Shown: positions 28,160 through 37,768, counted from the first letter of the stretch. The stretch: 64,000 nucleotides of DNA from Actinomycetospora cinnamomea (GCF_003096675.1 NZ_QEKW01000013.1:1-64000), one strand, 5' to 3'. The notes: a model not told the origin generated them from the letters alone. Numbers and translations: made by a program.

Positions 28160-28759
28160 TCAGTGCGTGCTCTCGTGGTCGGGGCCGGTGAACCGTCGCC
28201 AGGCCGCCTCCCACTCCCGCAGCCGGATCCGGTCGAGGACCCACCGCAGGCCGGCGAGCAGGAACAGGGAGACCAGCAGGTCGCCGAGCAGGATCACCAG
28301 GGTCGTCAGGAAGCCCTGGGTCTCGGGGTAGCCGGGCGTCATCGGCGCGATCGTGGGCCGGTCGGCGGCGTCCACCCAGAGCGTGCGCGGGTCACCGGCC
28401 TCGGCCGTGTCGGGCACCCGGACCAGGGCCACCCGCGGGGTGCCGTCGGCCGCGATCCACCGCACGGGTGCGCGCACCTCGGTGCTGGCGACCTCGGTGC
28501 CGTACGCGGCCGCCGGCCCGGGCTCGGCGAGCACGACGCCGGTGACCTGGTGGCGCTCGGCGCGCTGTTCGGCGACCTGCGGGCCGAGGTTCGCCGTGAC
28601 CTGGCTCCCGACCGCCAGCGCCACGGGAACGAGGAACAGGCCGAGGAGCAGGAGGACCCACCGCGCCGCGACCTCGATGCGGTCGCTGCGCCGCCGCAGC
28701 TCGGAGCGCTTCGGCACCAACAGGCGGAACGCCCGCTGCACCGCTCCCGTCGTGCCCAT
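28160..28759 (-). CDS. Rv1733c-like membrane protein
   Basis: 199 residues from ATG 28759 with GAGGAGG. Two membrane helices (about 30-52 and 158-180) flank an extracytoplasmic domain; blocks such as EVRAPVRWIAADG, TLWVDAADRP and LRWVLDRIRLREWEAAW line up with M. tuberculosis Rv1733c, a DosR-regulon protein of unknown role and a known T-cell antigen. Divergent from cydA across a 9/10 DosR-like box, which supports a shared low-oxygen control. Confidence 0.85.
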   Translation of the reverse strand: MGTTGAVQRAFRLLVPKRSELRRRSDRIEVAARWVLLLLGLFLVPVALAVGSQVTANLGPQVAEQRAERHQVTGVVLAEPGPAAAYGTEVASTEVRAPVRWIAADGTPRVALVRVPDTAEAGDPRTLWVDAADRPTIAPMTPGYPETQGFLTTLVILLGDLLVSLFLLAGLRWVLDRIRLREWEAAWRRFTGPDHESTH

Positions 28760-28871
28760 CGTCCGCCTCCTCGTCCTGGGAGGACGACGCTGGACGGGCG
28801 GCGCCCGCCCCGGCACGGGCGCGGGGCCCCCTCCGACCGGGCGAGGGACCCCTGCCGACGGGACCACCGGA

Positions 28872-28885
28872 GGGACCTTGGGCCC
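28872..28885. promoter_or_regulatory. DosR-like box (9/10) before cydA
   Basis: GGGACCTTGGGCCC, differing from GGGAC-N4-GTCCC only by G for T. It lies 85 bp upstream of the cydA ATG and 113 bp upstream of the Rv1733c-like gene, and is followed by TGATCACG. A poorer 7/10 site is at 28845-28858. Confidence 0.6.
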
Positions 28886-28969
28886 TGATCACGACCGGGG
28901 CCGCGCACGGATCGTCGTGGGCGGTCACCGTGCAGACCGTGCGCGGGTGGGAGCGGGAGGGCTTTCGCG

Positions 28970-30370
28970 ATGGCGCTGGACCTGGCGCGCTGGCAGTTCG
29001 GCGTGACGACCGTCTACCACTTCCTGTTCGTCCCGTTGACCATCGGCCTGTCGCTGCTGGTCGCGGGCATGCAGACCGCGTGGGTCCGCACCGGTGACGA
29101 GCGCTGGCTGCGCATGACGAAGTTCTGGGGCAAGCTCTTCCTGATCAACTTCGCCATGGGCGTGGTCACGGGGATCGTCCAGGAGTTCCAGTTCGGGATG
29201 AACTGGAGCGACTACAGCCGCTTCGTCGGCGACGTCTTCGGCGCTCCCCTGGCGATCGAGGGCCTGCTCGCCTTCTTCCTCGAGTCGACGTTCCTCGGCC
29301 TCTGGATCTTCGGATGGGGCCGGCTGCCCAAGCGGGTGCACCTGGCGACGATCTGGGCCGCCGCGATCGGCACCCTGCTCTCGGCCTACTTCATCCTCGC
29401 CGCCAACTCGTGGATGCAGCATCCCGTGGGCTCCCGGGTCAACCCCGTCACCGGCCGCGCCGAGCTCACCGACTTCGGGGCGGTGCTGACCAACTCCACC
29501 GCGGTCGGCGCGTTCACGCACACCATCACGGCGGCCTTCCTCACCGCCGGCATGTTCATCCTGGGCATCTCCGCGTGGCACCTGGCGCGGCGGAACGAGA
29601 CGCGGGTGTTCCGCTCGTCGCTGCGCCTGGCGCTGGTGACCGTGCTCGTGGCCGGTGTCGGCACGGTGGTCACCGGCGACGTCCAGGCCCGGCTGATGAC
29701 CGAGCAGCAGCCGATGAAGATGGCGGCCGCCGAGGCGCTGTGGGACACGAGCACGCCGGCCTCGTTCTCGCTGTTCACCATCGGCAGCCTGGACGGCTCC
29801 CAGGAGGTCTGGAGCGTCCGGGTGCCGAAGGTGCTCTCCTTCATGGCCACCGGCGACCCCGACGGCACGGTCGAGGGCATCAACGACGTCCAGCGGGCGT
29901 CCGAGGCGCAGTTCGGTCCGGGCGACTACCGGCCCAACGTGCCGATCGCCTACTGGACCTTCCGGGCCATGATCGGCTTCGGCGCCCTCGCCCTGCTCGT
30001 CGCCCTGGCCGGCCTGTGGCTGCAGCGCGGCGGGCGCGTGCCCAGCTCCCGGTGGTACACCTGGGCGGCCCTGGCCGGCATCGGGTTCCCGGTGGTGGCC
30101 AACTCCGTCGGCTGGATCTTCACCGAGATGGGCCGCCAGCCGTGGGTCGTCTACGGCACGTTGCGCACCGCCGACGGCGTCAGCCCCTCGGTCGGGCCGG
30201 TGTCGGTGGCGACCTCGCTCGTCGTGTTCACCCTGCTCTACGGCGTGCTCGCCGTCGTCGAGGTGACCCTGCTCGTCCGCTACGCCCGCAAGGGCCCCGA
30301 CCCGCTGCCGCCTCCGGACGAGGAGACGCCGAGCGAGTCCACCCCGCGCCCGCTCGCGGTCGCGTACTGA
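28970..30370 (+). CDS. cydA: Cytochrome bd ubiquinol/menaquinol oxidase subunit I
   Basis: 466 residues, about nine helices. His17 in VYHFLFVPL is the equivalent of the haem b595/d ligand near the N-terminus; the GRQPW block (TEMGRQPWVVYGTLRT) and QQPMKMAAAEALW are diagnostic; the quinol (Q) loop is the short form. With CydB it oxidises quinol and reduces O2 with high affinity, helping respiration at low oxygen. First gene of cydA-cydB-cydDC. Confidence 0.97.
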   Translation: MALDLARWQFGVTTVYHFLFVPLTIGLSLLVAGMQTAWVRTGDERWLRMTKFWGKLFLINFAMGVVTGIVQEFQFGMNWSDYSRFVGDVFGAPLAIEGLLAFFLESTFLGLWIFGWGRLPKRVHLATIWAAAIGTLLSAYFILAANSWMQHPVGSRVNPVTGRAELTDFGAVLTNSTAVGAFTHTITAAFLTAGMFILGISAWHLARRNETRVFRSSLRLALVTVLVAGVGTVVTGDVQARLMTEQQPMKMAAAEALWDTSTPASFSLFTIGSLDGSQEVWSVRVPKVLSFMATGDPDGTVEGINDVQRASEAQFGPGDYRPNVPIAYWTFRAMIGFGALALLVALAGLWLQRGGRVPSSRWYTWAALAGIGFPVVANSVGWIFTEMGRQPWVVYGTLRTADGVSPSVGPVSVATSLVVFTLLYGVLAVVEVTLLVRYARKGPDPLPPPDEETPSESTPRPLAVAY

Positions 30371-30395
30371 TCCGGCCACGGCCCAGGAGGACATC

Positions 30396-31523
30396 GTGTT
30401 CGGCCTCGCGCTGACCGACATCTGGTTCCTGCTCATCGCCCTGCTCTGGACGGGCTACTTCGTCCTGGAGGGCTTCGACTTCGGCGTCGGCGCGCTGCTC
30501 GGCGTGCTCGGCCGCGACGAGACCGACCGCCGCCGCGTCATCAACACCATCGGTCCCCTCTGGGACGGCAACGAGGTGTGGCTGCTCGTGGCCGGCGGCG
30601 CGACGTTCGCCGCCTTCCCGGAGTGGTACGCGAGCCTGTTCTCCGGGTTCTACCTCGCGCTGCTGATCATGCTGGTCGCGCTCATCGGCCGGGGCGTCGC
30701 CTTCGAGTACCGCGGCAAGGTGGACGACCCGACCTGGCGCCGCCGGTGGGACCTCGTGATCATCTCGGCGTCCGCCGTGCCCGCCCTGCTGTGGGGGGTG
30801 GCCTTCGGCAACATCGTCGCGGGCGTGCCGCTGGACGCCGACCACGAGTACACGGGCACGTTGTTCACCCTGCTCAACCCCTACGCCCTGCTCGGTGGCC
30901 TGACCACCCTGCTGGTGTTCCTGCTCCACGGGGCGGTGTTCGTCGCCCTCAAGACCGACGGCGACCTGCGGGTGCGGGCCCACCGGCTCGCCCTGCGGCT
31001 CGGGCTCGGTGCCGTGCCGGTGGCGGCGGCCTTCCTCGCCTGGACCCAGCTCGCGCACGGCACGGGCTGGACGATCGTCAGCGCCGGCCTCGCCGCGGTC
31101 GCCCTGGTCGGCGCCGTCCTGCTCGCCGGACGCGAGCGCGAGGGCTGGGCGTTCACCCTGACCGCCGTGACGATCGTCGCCACCACGGTGACGCTCTTCG
31201 GCTCGCTCTACCCGGCCGTGCTGCCCTCCTCGACCGACCCCGCGGGCACGCTGACCACGACGAACGCCGCCTCGACGCCCTACACGCTGCAGATCATGAC
31301 GTGGGTGGCGCTCGCGGTGACCCCGGTCGTCCTGGCCTACCAGGCGTGGAGCTACTGGGTCTTCCGCCGCCGCCTGACCCGTGACGACATCCCGCCGGCC
31401 GGTGGGCTGCCCCCGCGCCGGGAGCGGGTCACGGCGGTCGACGGGACGACGGTGCCCGACACGCCGGTGGAGGCCCTGTCGGTCGACGGCGACGGCACCA
31501 CGGCGCCCGGGCCCCGGGCGTGA
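30396..31523 (+). CDS. cydB: Cytochrome bd oxidase subunit II
   Basis: 375 residues from GTG 30396 with AGGAGG. Conserved LLWTGYFVLEGFDFGVGAL, GPLWDGNEVWLLVAGG and the later helix pattern. The last 45 residues are hydrophilic and longer than in many CydB proteins. It overlaps cydDC by 4 bp (GTGA). Confidence 0.97.
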   Translation: MFGLALTDIWFLLIALLWTGYFVLEGFDFGVGALLGVLGRDETDRRRVINTIGPLWDGNEVWLLVAGGATFAAFPEWYASLFSGFYLALLIMLVALIGRGVAFEYRGKVDDPTWRRRWDLVIISASAVPALLWGVAFGNIVAGVPLDADHEYTGTLFTLLNPYALLGGLTTLLVFLLHGAVFVALKTDGDLRVRAHRLALRLGLGAVPVAAAFLAWTQLAHGTGWTIVSAGLAAVALVGAVLLAGREREGWAFTLTAVTIVATTVTLFGSLYPAVLPSSTDPAGTLTTTNAASTPYTLQIMTWVALAVTPVVLAYQAWSYWVFRRRLTRDDIPPAGGLPPRRERVTAVDGTTVPDTPVEALSVDGDGTTAPGPRA

Positions 31524-34500
31524 AGCCGCTCGACCCGCGGCTGCTGCGCCACGTCCGCCCGGCGCGCACCTTCGTGGTGCTCACCGCCGGCGCGGGCGTG
31601 GCCACCGCCGCGCTCGTCGTGGCCCAGGCCGACCTGCTCTCGCAGGTGGTCGCCCGGGCCTTCCTCGACGGCGCACCGCTCGCCGTGCTGACCGGGCTCC
31701 TGGCCGCGCTGGTGGCCGTCGTCGCCGGCCGGGCCGCTCTGGCCTGGGCCACGGAGGCGGCCGCGGTGCGCGCGAGCGCCCGGGTGATCGGGCAGCTGCG
31801 GGCCGACCTCGTCGACCACGTCCTGCGCCTGGGCCCGCGCGACCCCCGCCTGCCCTCGACCGGCGAGCTCGGCGTGCTGGCCACCCGCGGGATCGACGCT
31901 CTCGACGGCTACCTGCGCCGCTACCTGCCGACCCTGCTGCTGGCCACGACGGTGCCGCTGCTGGTCGGGGTGCGCCTGCTCACCGCCGACTGGCTCGCCG
32001 CGGTGATCGTCGCCGTCACCGTGCCGCTGATCCCGCTGTTCATGGTCCTCGTCGGCCTGCGCACCCGCGACGACACCACCCGGCGCTGGCGAGCCCTGGC
32101 GGTCCTGGGCCACCACTTCCTCGACCTCGTGGCGGGGCTCGACGTCCTCGTCGCCTTCGGCCGCGCGGGCGCCCAGGCCGGCCGTCTGCGCGCCGTCGCC
32201 GACGAGTACCGGCGGACCACGATGCGCACCCTGCGGGTGGCGTTCCTCTCCGCGCTGGTGCTCGAGGTGCTCGCCACGCTCTCGGTCGCCCTCGTGGCGG
32301 TGTCGGTGGGCCTGCGGCTGGCCGAGGGCCGGCTCGACCTGGCCACCGGGCTGCTCGTGATCATGCTTGCGCCCGAGATCTACCTGCCGCTGCGCGCGGT
32401 CGGCGCCCGCTTCCACGACAGCATGGAGGGCCTGGCCGCGGCCGACGACGTGTTCGCGGTGCTGGAGACGTCGGCGGACGCGGGGCCGGCGGGCCCCGGG
32501 GGCGCCCGCCGGCCCGCGCCGGACCCGTCCCGCGTGCCGGTGCGCCTCGAGCGGGTCGGCGTCGACGGCCGCGGGGGCGCGGTGCTCGACGACCTCGACC
32601 TGACGGTGGCCCCCGGCGAGATCGTCGGGCTGCGCGGTCCGAGCGGGGCAGGCAAGTCCACGCTGCTCGATCTCGTCACCGGGCTGCGCCGTCCCGACCG
32701 CGGACGGGTGAGCGTCGGCGGCGTCGGGCTGGACGACCTCGACCCCGAGGCCTGGCGGGCGCGGATCGCCTGGGTGCCGCAGCGGCCGGTGCTGGTCGCG
32801 GGCACCGTGGCCGACAACATCCGGCTCGGCGCGCCGGACGCGTCCGACCGGGCGGTCGGCCGGGCCGCGCGGGCCGCGCGGGTCGACCTCGACCTCGACG
32901 TGCCGGTCGGCGAGCGCGGCGCCGGCCTGTCCACCGGACAGCAACGCCGCGTCGCGCTGGCCCGCGCGCTGGTCGCCGACCGCCCCCTGCTGCTGCTCGA
33001 CGAGCCCACTGAGGGCGTCGACGCCGAGACCGAGTCGGCACTGCTGGCGGTGCTGCCCTTCGCGCTCGCCGGACGCAGCGCGATCGTCGTGAGCCACCGC
33101 CCCGGCGTCCTCGCGGCCTGCGACAGGGTCGTGGACCTGCCCGGCCGGCACGCGGTCCCCGCTCCCCCTCCGGCGTCCCCGCCGACCTCGAGCTCGGCTG
33201 CTCCCGCGGCCCCCGTCCCGCCGGGCTCCCCCGGCGGCGAGGTGGAGCCGGCCGTCCCCGGCCGCGCCGGGGGCGCGCTGCGGTGGTTCGCGGCGGCGGC
33301 CCGTCCGCGGGCCGTCGGCCTCACGATCGCGGTCCTGCTCGGGGCCGGCGCGCTGGGCAGCGCGGTGGCGCTCACGGCCACCTCGGCCTGGCTGATCTCC
33401 GCGGCGGCGCTGCAGCCCCCGCTGCTGACCCTCGTCGTGGCGATCGTCGCGGTGCGCGCGTTCGGCCTGGCCAAGGGCGTCCTGCGCTACCTCGAGCGGC
33501 TCGCGTCCCACGACGCCGCGCTGCGCCTCGGCGCCGACCTGCGCGTGCGGGTCTGGCGGGCGCTGGTCCGGCGTGGCCCGGCGGCAACGGCCGCGCAGCG
33601 CCGCGGGGACCTGCTCTCCCGGCTCACCGGCGACGTCGACGCCCAGCAGGACGTCCTCGTGCGCGGTCTGGTGCCGGCGGGGTCCGCGCTGCTCGTGGCG
33701 ACGGGGCTGGTCGGCCTCTTCGCGGTGCTGCTGCCCGAGGCCGCGATCGTCCTCGCCCTCGGCCTGCTGCTCGCGGGCGTCGTCGCCCCGCTGCTCGGCG
33801 TGCTCGCGGGCCGGCGGGCCGCGCGAACGACCGCCGCGGCCCGCGCCGCGGTGGCCACGGGCACCCTCGAGCTGCTCGAGGGGGCCGCCGACCTGCTCGT
33901 GCTCGGCGCCGCCGGGCGACGCCGGCGGCGGCTGGCCGCGCACGACACCGAGCTGGCCGACCGCACGGTCGCCCAGGCCGGCGGCGCGGGCCTCGGCGCG
34001 GGTCTCGGGGTGCTCGGGATCGGCCTGGCGATGGTCGGCGCGACCGTCGTCGGCGTGCTGGCGCTCGCGGACGGGCGACTGGCGCCGACCGCCCTGGCCG
34101 TGCTCGCCCTGACCCCGCTGGCCGCCGCCGAGCTCGTCGCGGGGCTGCCGGACGCCGCCGCGCGCCTCGCCGAGGCGGTCCCGGCCACCCGCCGGCTGGC
34201 CGAGCTCGAGGCGGCGCCGGCGCCGGTGACCGACCCGGTGCCGGCCGCCGCCGTTCCCGCCGACCCCACCGTGGCCGTCGAGTCGCTGGCCGTGCGCTGG
34301 CCGGACGCGACGCAGGAGGCGGTCAGCGGGGTGTCCTTCGCGCTCCCGCCCGGCGAGCGCATGGTGCTCGCCGGTCCCTCGGGGGCAGGCAAGAGCACGG
34401 TGCTCGCCGCGATCCTGCGCACCCTGCCCGCCGCGCGTGGTGCGGTGACCCTCGACGGTCGCGACACCGCGACGATGGCCGCCGAGGACGTGCGCTCCCG

Positions 34501-34954
34501 CATCGCCTCGTGCGGCCCGGCGGCGCACCTGTTCGACAGCACGCTGCGCGAGAACCTGCGCCTCGCCCGCCCGGAGGCGACCGACGACGAGATCGTCGAG
34601 GCCCTCGACCACGCGCGGCTCGGCGGCTGGCTCGCCTCTCTGCCCGAGGGCCTGGACACGCCGCTGGGCGAGCACGGCGGCCCCGTCTCCGGCGGCGAAC
34701 GTCAGCGGCTCGCGGTGGCCCGTGTGCTGCTCGCCGACCGCCCGGTGCTCACCCTCGACGAGCCCACCGCCCACCTGGACGCGCCCACCGCCACCGCGCT
34801 GGCCACGGAGATCGAGGCGCTGAGCCGCGGCCGCACGGCGCTCGTCGTGTCCCACCGGCCCGGCGAGTTCCCCGGGCTGCCGGTGGTGGAGCTGGGGCGC
34901 ACGGACGTCCCGGGCGTGGCCGGAGCCCGGGCCGCGGTCGCATCGCCCCACTGA
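31520..34954 (+). CDS. cydDC: CydDC fused ABC transporter (thiol/haem exporter for cytochrome bd assembly)
   Basis: 1144 residues in one chain: membrane domain and ATPase of CydD (1-560; Walker A GPSGAGKST with K379, signature LSTGQQRRVALARAL, LLLDEPTEG), a Pro/Ser/Ala-rich linker (about 545-580), then CydC (about 590-1144; Walker A K958, signature VSGGERQRLAVARVL, TLDEPTAHLD). In E. coli the two halves are separate and form a heterodimer that exports cysteine and glutathione and binds haem; fused forms occur in Streptomyces and relatives. Coupled to cydB. Confidence 0.95.
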   Translation: MKPLDPRLLRHVRPARTFVVLTAGAGVATAALVVAQADLLSQVVARAFLDGAPLAVLTGLLAALVAVVAGRAALAWATEAAAVRASARVIGQLRADLVDHVLRLGPRDPRLPSTGELGVLATRGIDALDGYLRRYLPTLLLATTVPLLVGVRLLTADWLAAVIVAVTVPLIPLFMVLVGLRTRDDTTRRWRALAVLGHHFLDLVAGLDVLVAFGRAGAQAGRLRAVADEYRRTTMRTLRVAFLSALVLEVLATLSVALVAVSVGLRLAEGRLDLATGLLVIMLAPEIYLPLRAVGARFHDSMEGLAAADDVFAVLETSADAGPAGPGGARRPAPDPSRVPVRLERVGVDGRGGAVLDDLDLTVAPGEIVGLRGPSGAGKSTLLDLVTGLRRPDRGRVSVGGVGLDDLDPEAWRARIAWVPQRPVLVAGTVADNIRLGAPDASDRAVGRAARAARVDLDLDVPVGERGAGLSTGQQRRVALARALVADRPLLLLDEPTEGVDAETESALLAVLPFALAGRSAIVVSHRPGVLAACDRVVDLPGRHAVPAPPPASPPTSSSAAPAAPVPPGSPGGEVEPAVPGRAGGALRWFAAAARPRAVGLTIAVLLGAGALGSAVALTATSAWLISAAALQPPLLTLVVAIVAVRAFGLAKGVLRYLERLASHDAALRLGADLRVRVWRALVRRGPAATAAQRRGDLLSRLTGDVDAQQDVLVRGLVPAGSALLVATGLVGLFAVLLPEAAIVLALGLLLAGVVAPLLGVLAGRRAARTTAAARAAVATGTLELLEGAADLLVLGAAGRRRRRLAAHDTELADRTVAQAGGAGLGAGLGVLGIGLAMVGATVVGVLALADGRLAPTALAVLALTPLAAAELVAGLPDAAARLAEAVPATRRLAELEAAPAPVTDPVPAAAVPADPTVAVESLAVRWPDATQEAVSGVSFALPPGERMVLAGPSGAGKSTVLAAILRTLPAARGAVTLDGRDTATMAAEDVRSRIASCGPAAHLFDSTLRENLRLARPEATDDEIVEALDHARLGGWLASLPEGLDTPLGEHGGPVSGGERQRLAVARVLLADRPVLTLDEPTAHLDAPTATALATEIEALSRGRTALVVSHRPGEFPGLPVVELGRTDVPGVAGARAAVASPH

Positions 34955-35087
34955 GCGGCCTACGAGCGGCCCCCAGCGGCCCCGCAGCGGCCCCCCAGCG
35001 GACCGAGCCCGACCGGTTGCGCTCCCGTGCTCTACGCCCGGGCGGCCGGCGCGTCGCTCAGCGCCTCGTGGGGTTACCGGCCGCATA

Positions 35088-35428
35088 TACGCACAAGATC
35101 GCGTCGAGACCGACACGCTCGCGGCCGCCGCCGGTGGCCGCTCGCTGCTCCGCCGCAGAGCTCCACCCAGGCTGCGAAGGCGCCCCTCGCCGCACCCCAG
35201 GCAGCGAAGGCACCCCACGCACCTCTGCAGCGAACGCGCCGTCCGCTGCTTCCCACGCAGCGAACGCCCCGTCCGCTGCTTCCCACGCAGCGAACGCGCC
35301 GTTCGCTGACCCCACGCAGCGAACGCGCCGTTCGCTGCCAGGGCCCCGAGTGCGAAGAGCCGCCTCGCGCGGGCGAGCGGCGCCCGCTCCGACGCGAGGC
35401 TGTCGGTCTCGCTGCGATCTTGTGCGTA
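35088..35428. mobile_element. MITE-like element with 36-bp terminal inverted repeats
   Basis: The left end (35088-35123, starting TACGCACAAGATCGC) and the reverse complement of the right end (35393-35428) agree at 32 of 36 positions, including the first 15 bases. The 341-bp interval has no open transposase and contains the tandem hairpin units at 35171-35345. Outer flanks show no obvious target duplication. It could be a non-autonomous transposable element, or a dispersed structured repeat whose ends pair in RNA. Confidence 0.55.
35171..35345. repeat. Array of about six 26-30-bp hairpin-forming units
   Basis: Units start at 35171, 35201, 35227, 35257, 35287 and 35316, each beginning GC(A/T)GCGAA. 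The last two contain a perfect dyad, CAGCGAACG and CGTTCGCTG around CGC (35288-35308, 35317-35337); units three and four have one changed pair. The first two are degenerate. There are no spacers, so it is not a CRISPR array. Confidence 0.75.
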
Positions 35429-35702
35429 GCTCCCGGCAGGCCCTCGCGACGAAGGCGTCGCGAACGCCTCGAAGCCGGGCGGCCACCCCCTCGCCCTCGG
35501 GGTGCGGCGCCGCCCAGGCCAGGGGTCGATGGTCCCGCTCCCGACCGGGCCCGGAGCGCGGGAGCAGGCCCGGTAACGACGCGCTGGTGCTGTTCGGCCC
35601 TACCGCGCGGGCCGGGGGGTTGGCGAGGCTGACCGGGGAGCGCGGACCGCGCCGTCGTCGAGACGTCCCGTCCGCCGACCGCCTCCGGGGAGGAGTGTCA
35701 CC

Positions 35703-36218
35703 ATGACCACCGCCGCAGCCACCGAACGCCCCGACGAGCCGCCGTCGACGTCGGGGCGTGTCGTCGTCGGGGTCGACGGCTCGTCCGGCTCGCGCGAGGC
35801 CCTGCGCGCCGCGATCCTCGCCGCCGATCTCCGCGGGGACACCGTGCAGGTCATCACCGCCCCGCTCTCCGATACCGAACTCGGGGCCTGGGGCAGCGCA
35901 GCGTGGCCGGCCATGCCCCTGCCCGACCCCGACCGCATCGTCGACGCCGCGCGCGACACGGCGCGGAGCATGGTGGCCGACGTGCTCGGCGAGCTGGACG
36001 GCCGGCTGCGGACGACGCCCCGGGTCGACGTGCAGGCCGTGCCGGGCAACCCCGCGCGGGTGCTGATCGAGGCCGCGCGCGGCGCGGACCGGTTGGTCGT
36101 GGGACACCGCGGCCGCGGCGCGGTGAGCAGCTTGGTGCTGGGCTCGGTCGGCCTGCACTGCCTGGCCGACCCGCCCTGCCCGGTCACGATCGTCCCGCCG
36201 GCCGACGACGGGTCCTGA
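35703..36218 (+). CDS. Universal stress protein (UspA family)
   Basis: 171 residues, ATG 35703 after GGGGAGGAG. VVVGVDGSSGSREAL and VVGHRGRGAVSSLVLGS are intact, ending CPVTIVPPAD. Single domain. It precedes the WS/DGAT gene on the same strand, as a USP precedes the WS/DGAT gene in the 44171-42756 operon. Confidence 0.9.
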   Translation: MTTAAATERPDEPPSTSGRVVVGVDGSSGSREALRAAILAADLRGDTVQVITAPLSDTELGAWGSAAWPAMPLPDPDRIVDAARDTARSMVADVLGELDGRLRTTPRVDVQAVPGNPARVLIEAARGADRLVVGHRGRGAVSSLVLGSVGLHCLADPPCPVTIVPPADDGS

Positions 36219-36319
36219 CCGGCCTCCGGCTCACGGCACCGGCGCGCCGACCGCCGGGCCCACGGGTCCGGGCCCAACGGACCTGGTCCGCGGTGCTCGC
36301 GGACGCGCACCGTGACGGC

Positions 36320-37768
36320 ATGGCGAGCGACATCCCGATGACGGGTGAGGACGGCCTGTGGCTCCGGCTCGACAGGCCGAACAACGTGCTCGGCGTGGTG
36401 TCGGTGCTGTGGACGGCCACGCCGGTGGACCCCACTGCGCTGCGCCGGCTCCTGGCCGAGCGGATCGTCGACCGCTACCCGGTGTTCCGGTGCCGCCCCG
36501 TGACCCGGAGCGCGTGGCTCCCCGGCGCCGCGTGGGAGGAGGACCCGGACTTCGACCTCGGCCGCCACGTGCTCGTGGAGTCCCTCCCGGACGCGCACCC
36601 CGAGGCGGCGCTGCAGCAGCGCGTCGGCGACCTGCGCAGCACGTGCCTCGACCTGGAGCACCCGCCGTGGAGCGTGCACCTGCTGCAGGGGCACGGCCGG
36701 GGCAGCGCCGTGGTCGTGCGCACGCACCACGCCCTGGCCGACGGCGTCCGCATGACCCGTCTCCTGTTCGCGCTGCTCGACCCGCTGCCCGGCGAGGGCG
36801 CCGCCGCCCGGCCCGTCGGCACCCACGGCATGGACGACCCGTTCGCGGACCTGCTCGCCGCACCCCGGCACCCCCTGCGGGCTCTCGGCGCCGGGGTGCG
36901 GGTGCTGACCTCCGGCCTCAACACCGTGTACGACACCCTGCAGATGCTCGGCTGGACCAACCCGCCCACCGCCTGGACCGGCCCGCCGGGGACGCGGAAG
37001 AGCGCGGCCTGGAGCGACCCGGTCCCGCTCGACCTGCTCGCCGACCTCGCCCACGCCGAGGGCGCCACCATCAACGACGTCTGCCTCGCGCTGCTCGGCG
37101 GCGCGCTCGCCCGGGCCCACCGCGCCGAGATGCGCGCCGCCACCCCGTCCGACCTGGCCTGGATGGTGCCGGTCAACCTGGAACCGCTCGAGGCGGGACC
37201 GCCGGAGCGGCTGGGCAACCGCTTCGCGCTCGTCCTCGTGGTGCTCCCGCTGCGCGGGCCGTTCCGGGCCCGGGTGGCCGAGGTGCACGCGCGTGTGGAG
37301 CGCCTGCGGCACAGCTGGGAGCCGGTGCTGACCCGCGGCCTGCAACAGCTCCTGGGTCTCGCCCCGAACCCGCTCGCCACGACCCTGAGCGACTACTTCG
37401 CCGGCAAGGCCGTCGGCGTGCTGACCAATGTCCCGGGACCGCGCAGCGCGATGGCCCTGGCCGGCGCGGAGGTCACCGGCATCGTCGGCTGGGCACCGTG
37501 CAGCGGCGACCAGGTGATGACCGCCTGCATCGTCAGCTACGCCGGCCGCGTCCGCATCGGCTTCGGCACCGACGACCGCCGGGTCGGCGACGCGCGCCTG
37601 ATGGTGGCGGCGTTCCGCGACGAGCTGCACGCCGTGGTCGAGCAGTACCGGACCGCGGCGGCCCCCGCCGGGGTGCCGGCGCCGCGACCCGAGCCCGGCG
37701 TCTCGACGGCCGCCACCCCCATCGCGGCGGTCAACCGGAGCGACCCGCGCGGTTCACCCCGGCGGTGA
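36320..37768 (+). CDS. Wax ester synthase/diacylglycerol acyltransferase family protein
   Basis: 482 residues from ATG 36320; a GTG at 36293 or ATG at 36338 are alternatives because no start has a clear ribosome site. DGLWLRLDRP opens the domain, DPDFDLGRHVLVESLPD follows, and the catalytic motif is HHALADG near residue 139. LTNVPGPRSAMALAGAEV and the terminal FGTDDRRV block are typical. It is diverged from the Tgs1-like protein at 25492, so the acceptor (diacylglycerol, long-chain alcohol or other) is open. Overlaps the convergent membrane protein by 38 bp. Confidence 0.85.
   Translation: MASDIPMTGEDGLWLRLDRPNNVLGVVSVLWTATPVDPTALRRLLAERIVDRYPVFRCRPVTRSAWLPGAAWEEDPDFDLGRHVLVESLPDAHPEAALQQRVGDLRSTCLDLEHPPWSVHLLQGHGRGSAVVVRTHHALADGVRMTRLLFALLDPLPGEGAAARPVGTHGMDDPFADLLAAPRHPLRALGAGVRVLTSGLNTVYDTLQMLGWTNPPTAWTGPPGTRKSAAWSDPVPLDLLADLAHAEGATINDVCLALLGGALARAHRAEMRAATPSDLAWMVPVNLEPLEAGPPERLGNRFALVLVVLPLRGPFRARVAEVHARVERLRHSWEPVLTRGLQQLLGLAPNPLATTLSDYFAGKAVGVLTNVPGPRSAMALAGAEVTGIVGWAPCSGDQVMTACIVSYAGRVRIGFGTDDRRVGDARLMVAAFRDELHAVVEQYRTAAAPAGVPAPRPEPGVSTAATPIAAVNRSDPRGSPRR

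Larger units (their letters stand above)
34955..35702. other. Gene-free region rich in repeats
   Basis: 748 bp between cydDC and the USP at 35703. 34955-35005 has about five short AGCGGCC-type direct repeats just after the cydDC stop. 35088-35428 is a MITE-like element with internal tandem repeats. 35430-35700 holds no convincing gene. No terminator with a U-tract was seen. Confidence 0.6.

Noticed and set aside
31352-35218. A minus-strand open frame of about 1,290 codons opposite cydDC
   Set aside because: Antisense shadow of a clear ABC transporter; composition of repeated Arg, Gly and His without any recognisable motif.
35171-35345. CRISPR-like array
   Set aside because: Units are contiguous and imperfect, with no unique spacers, and no cas genes are nearby.
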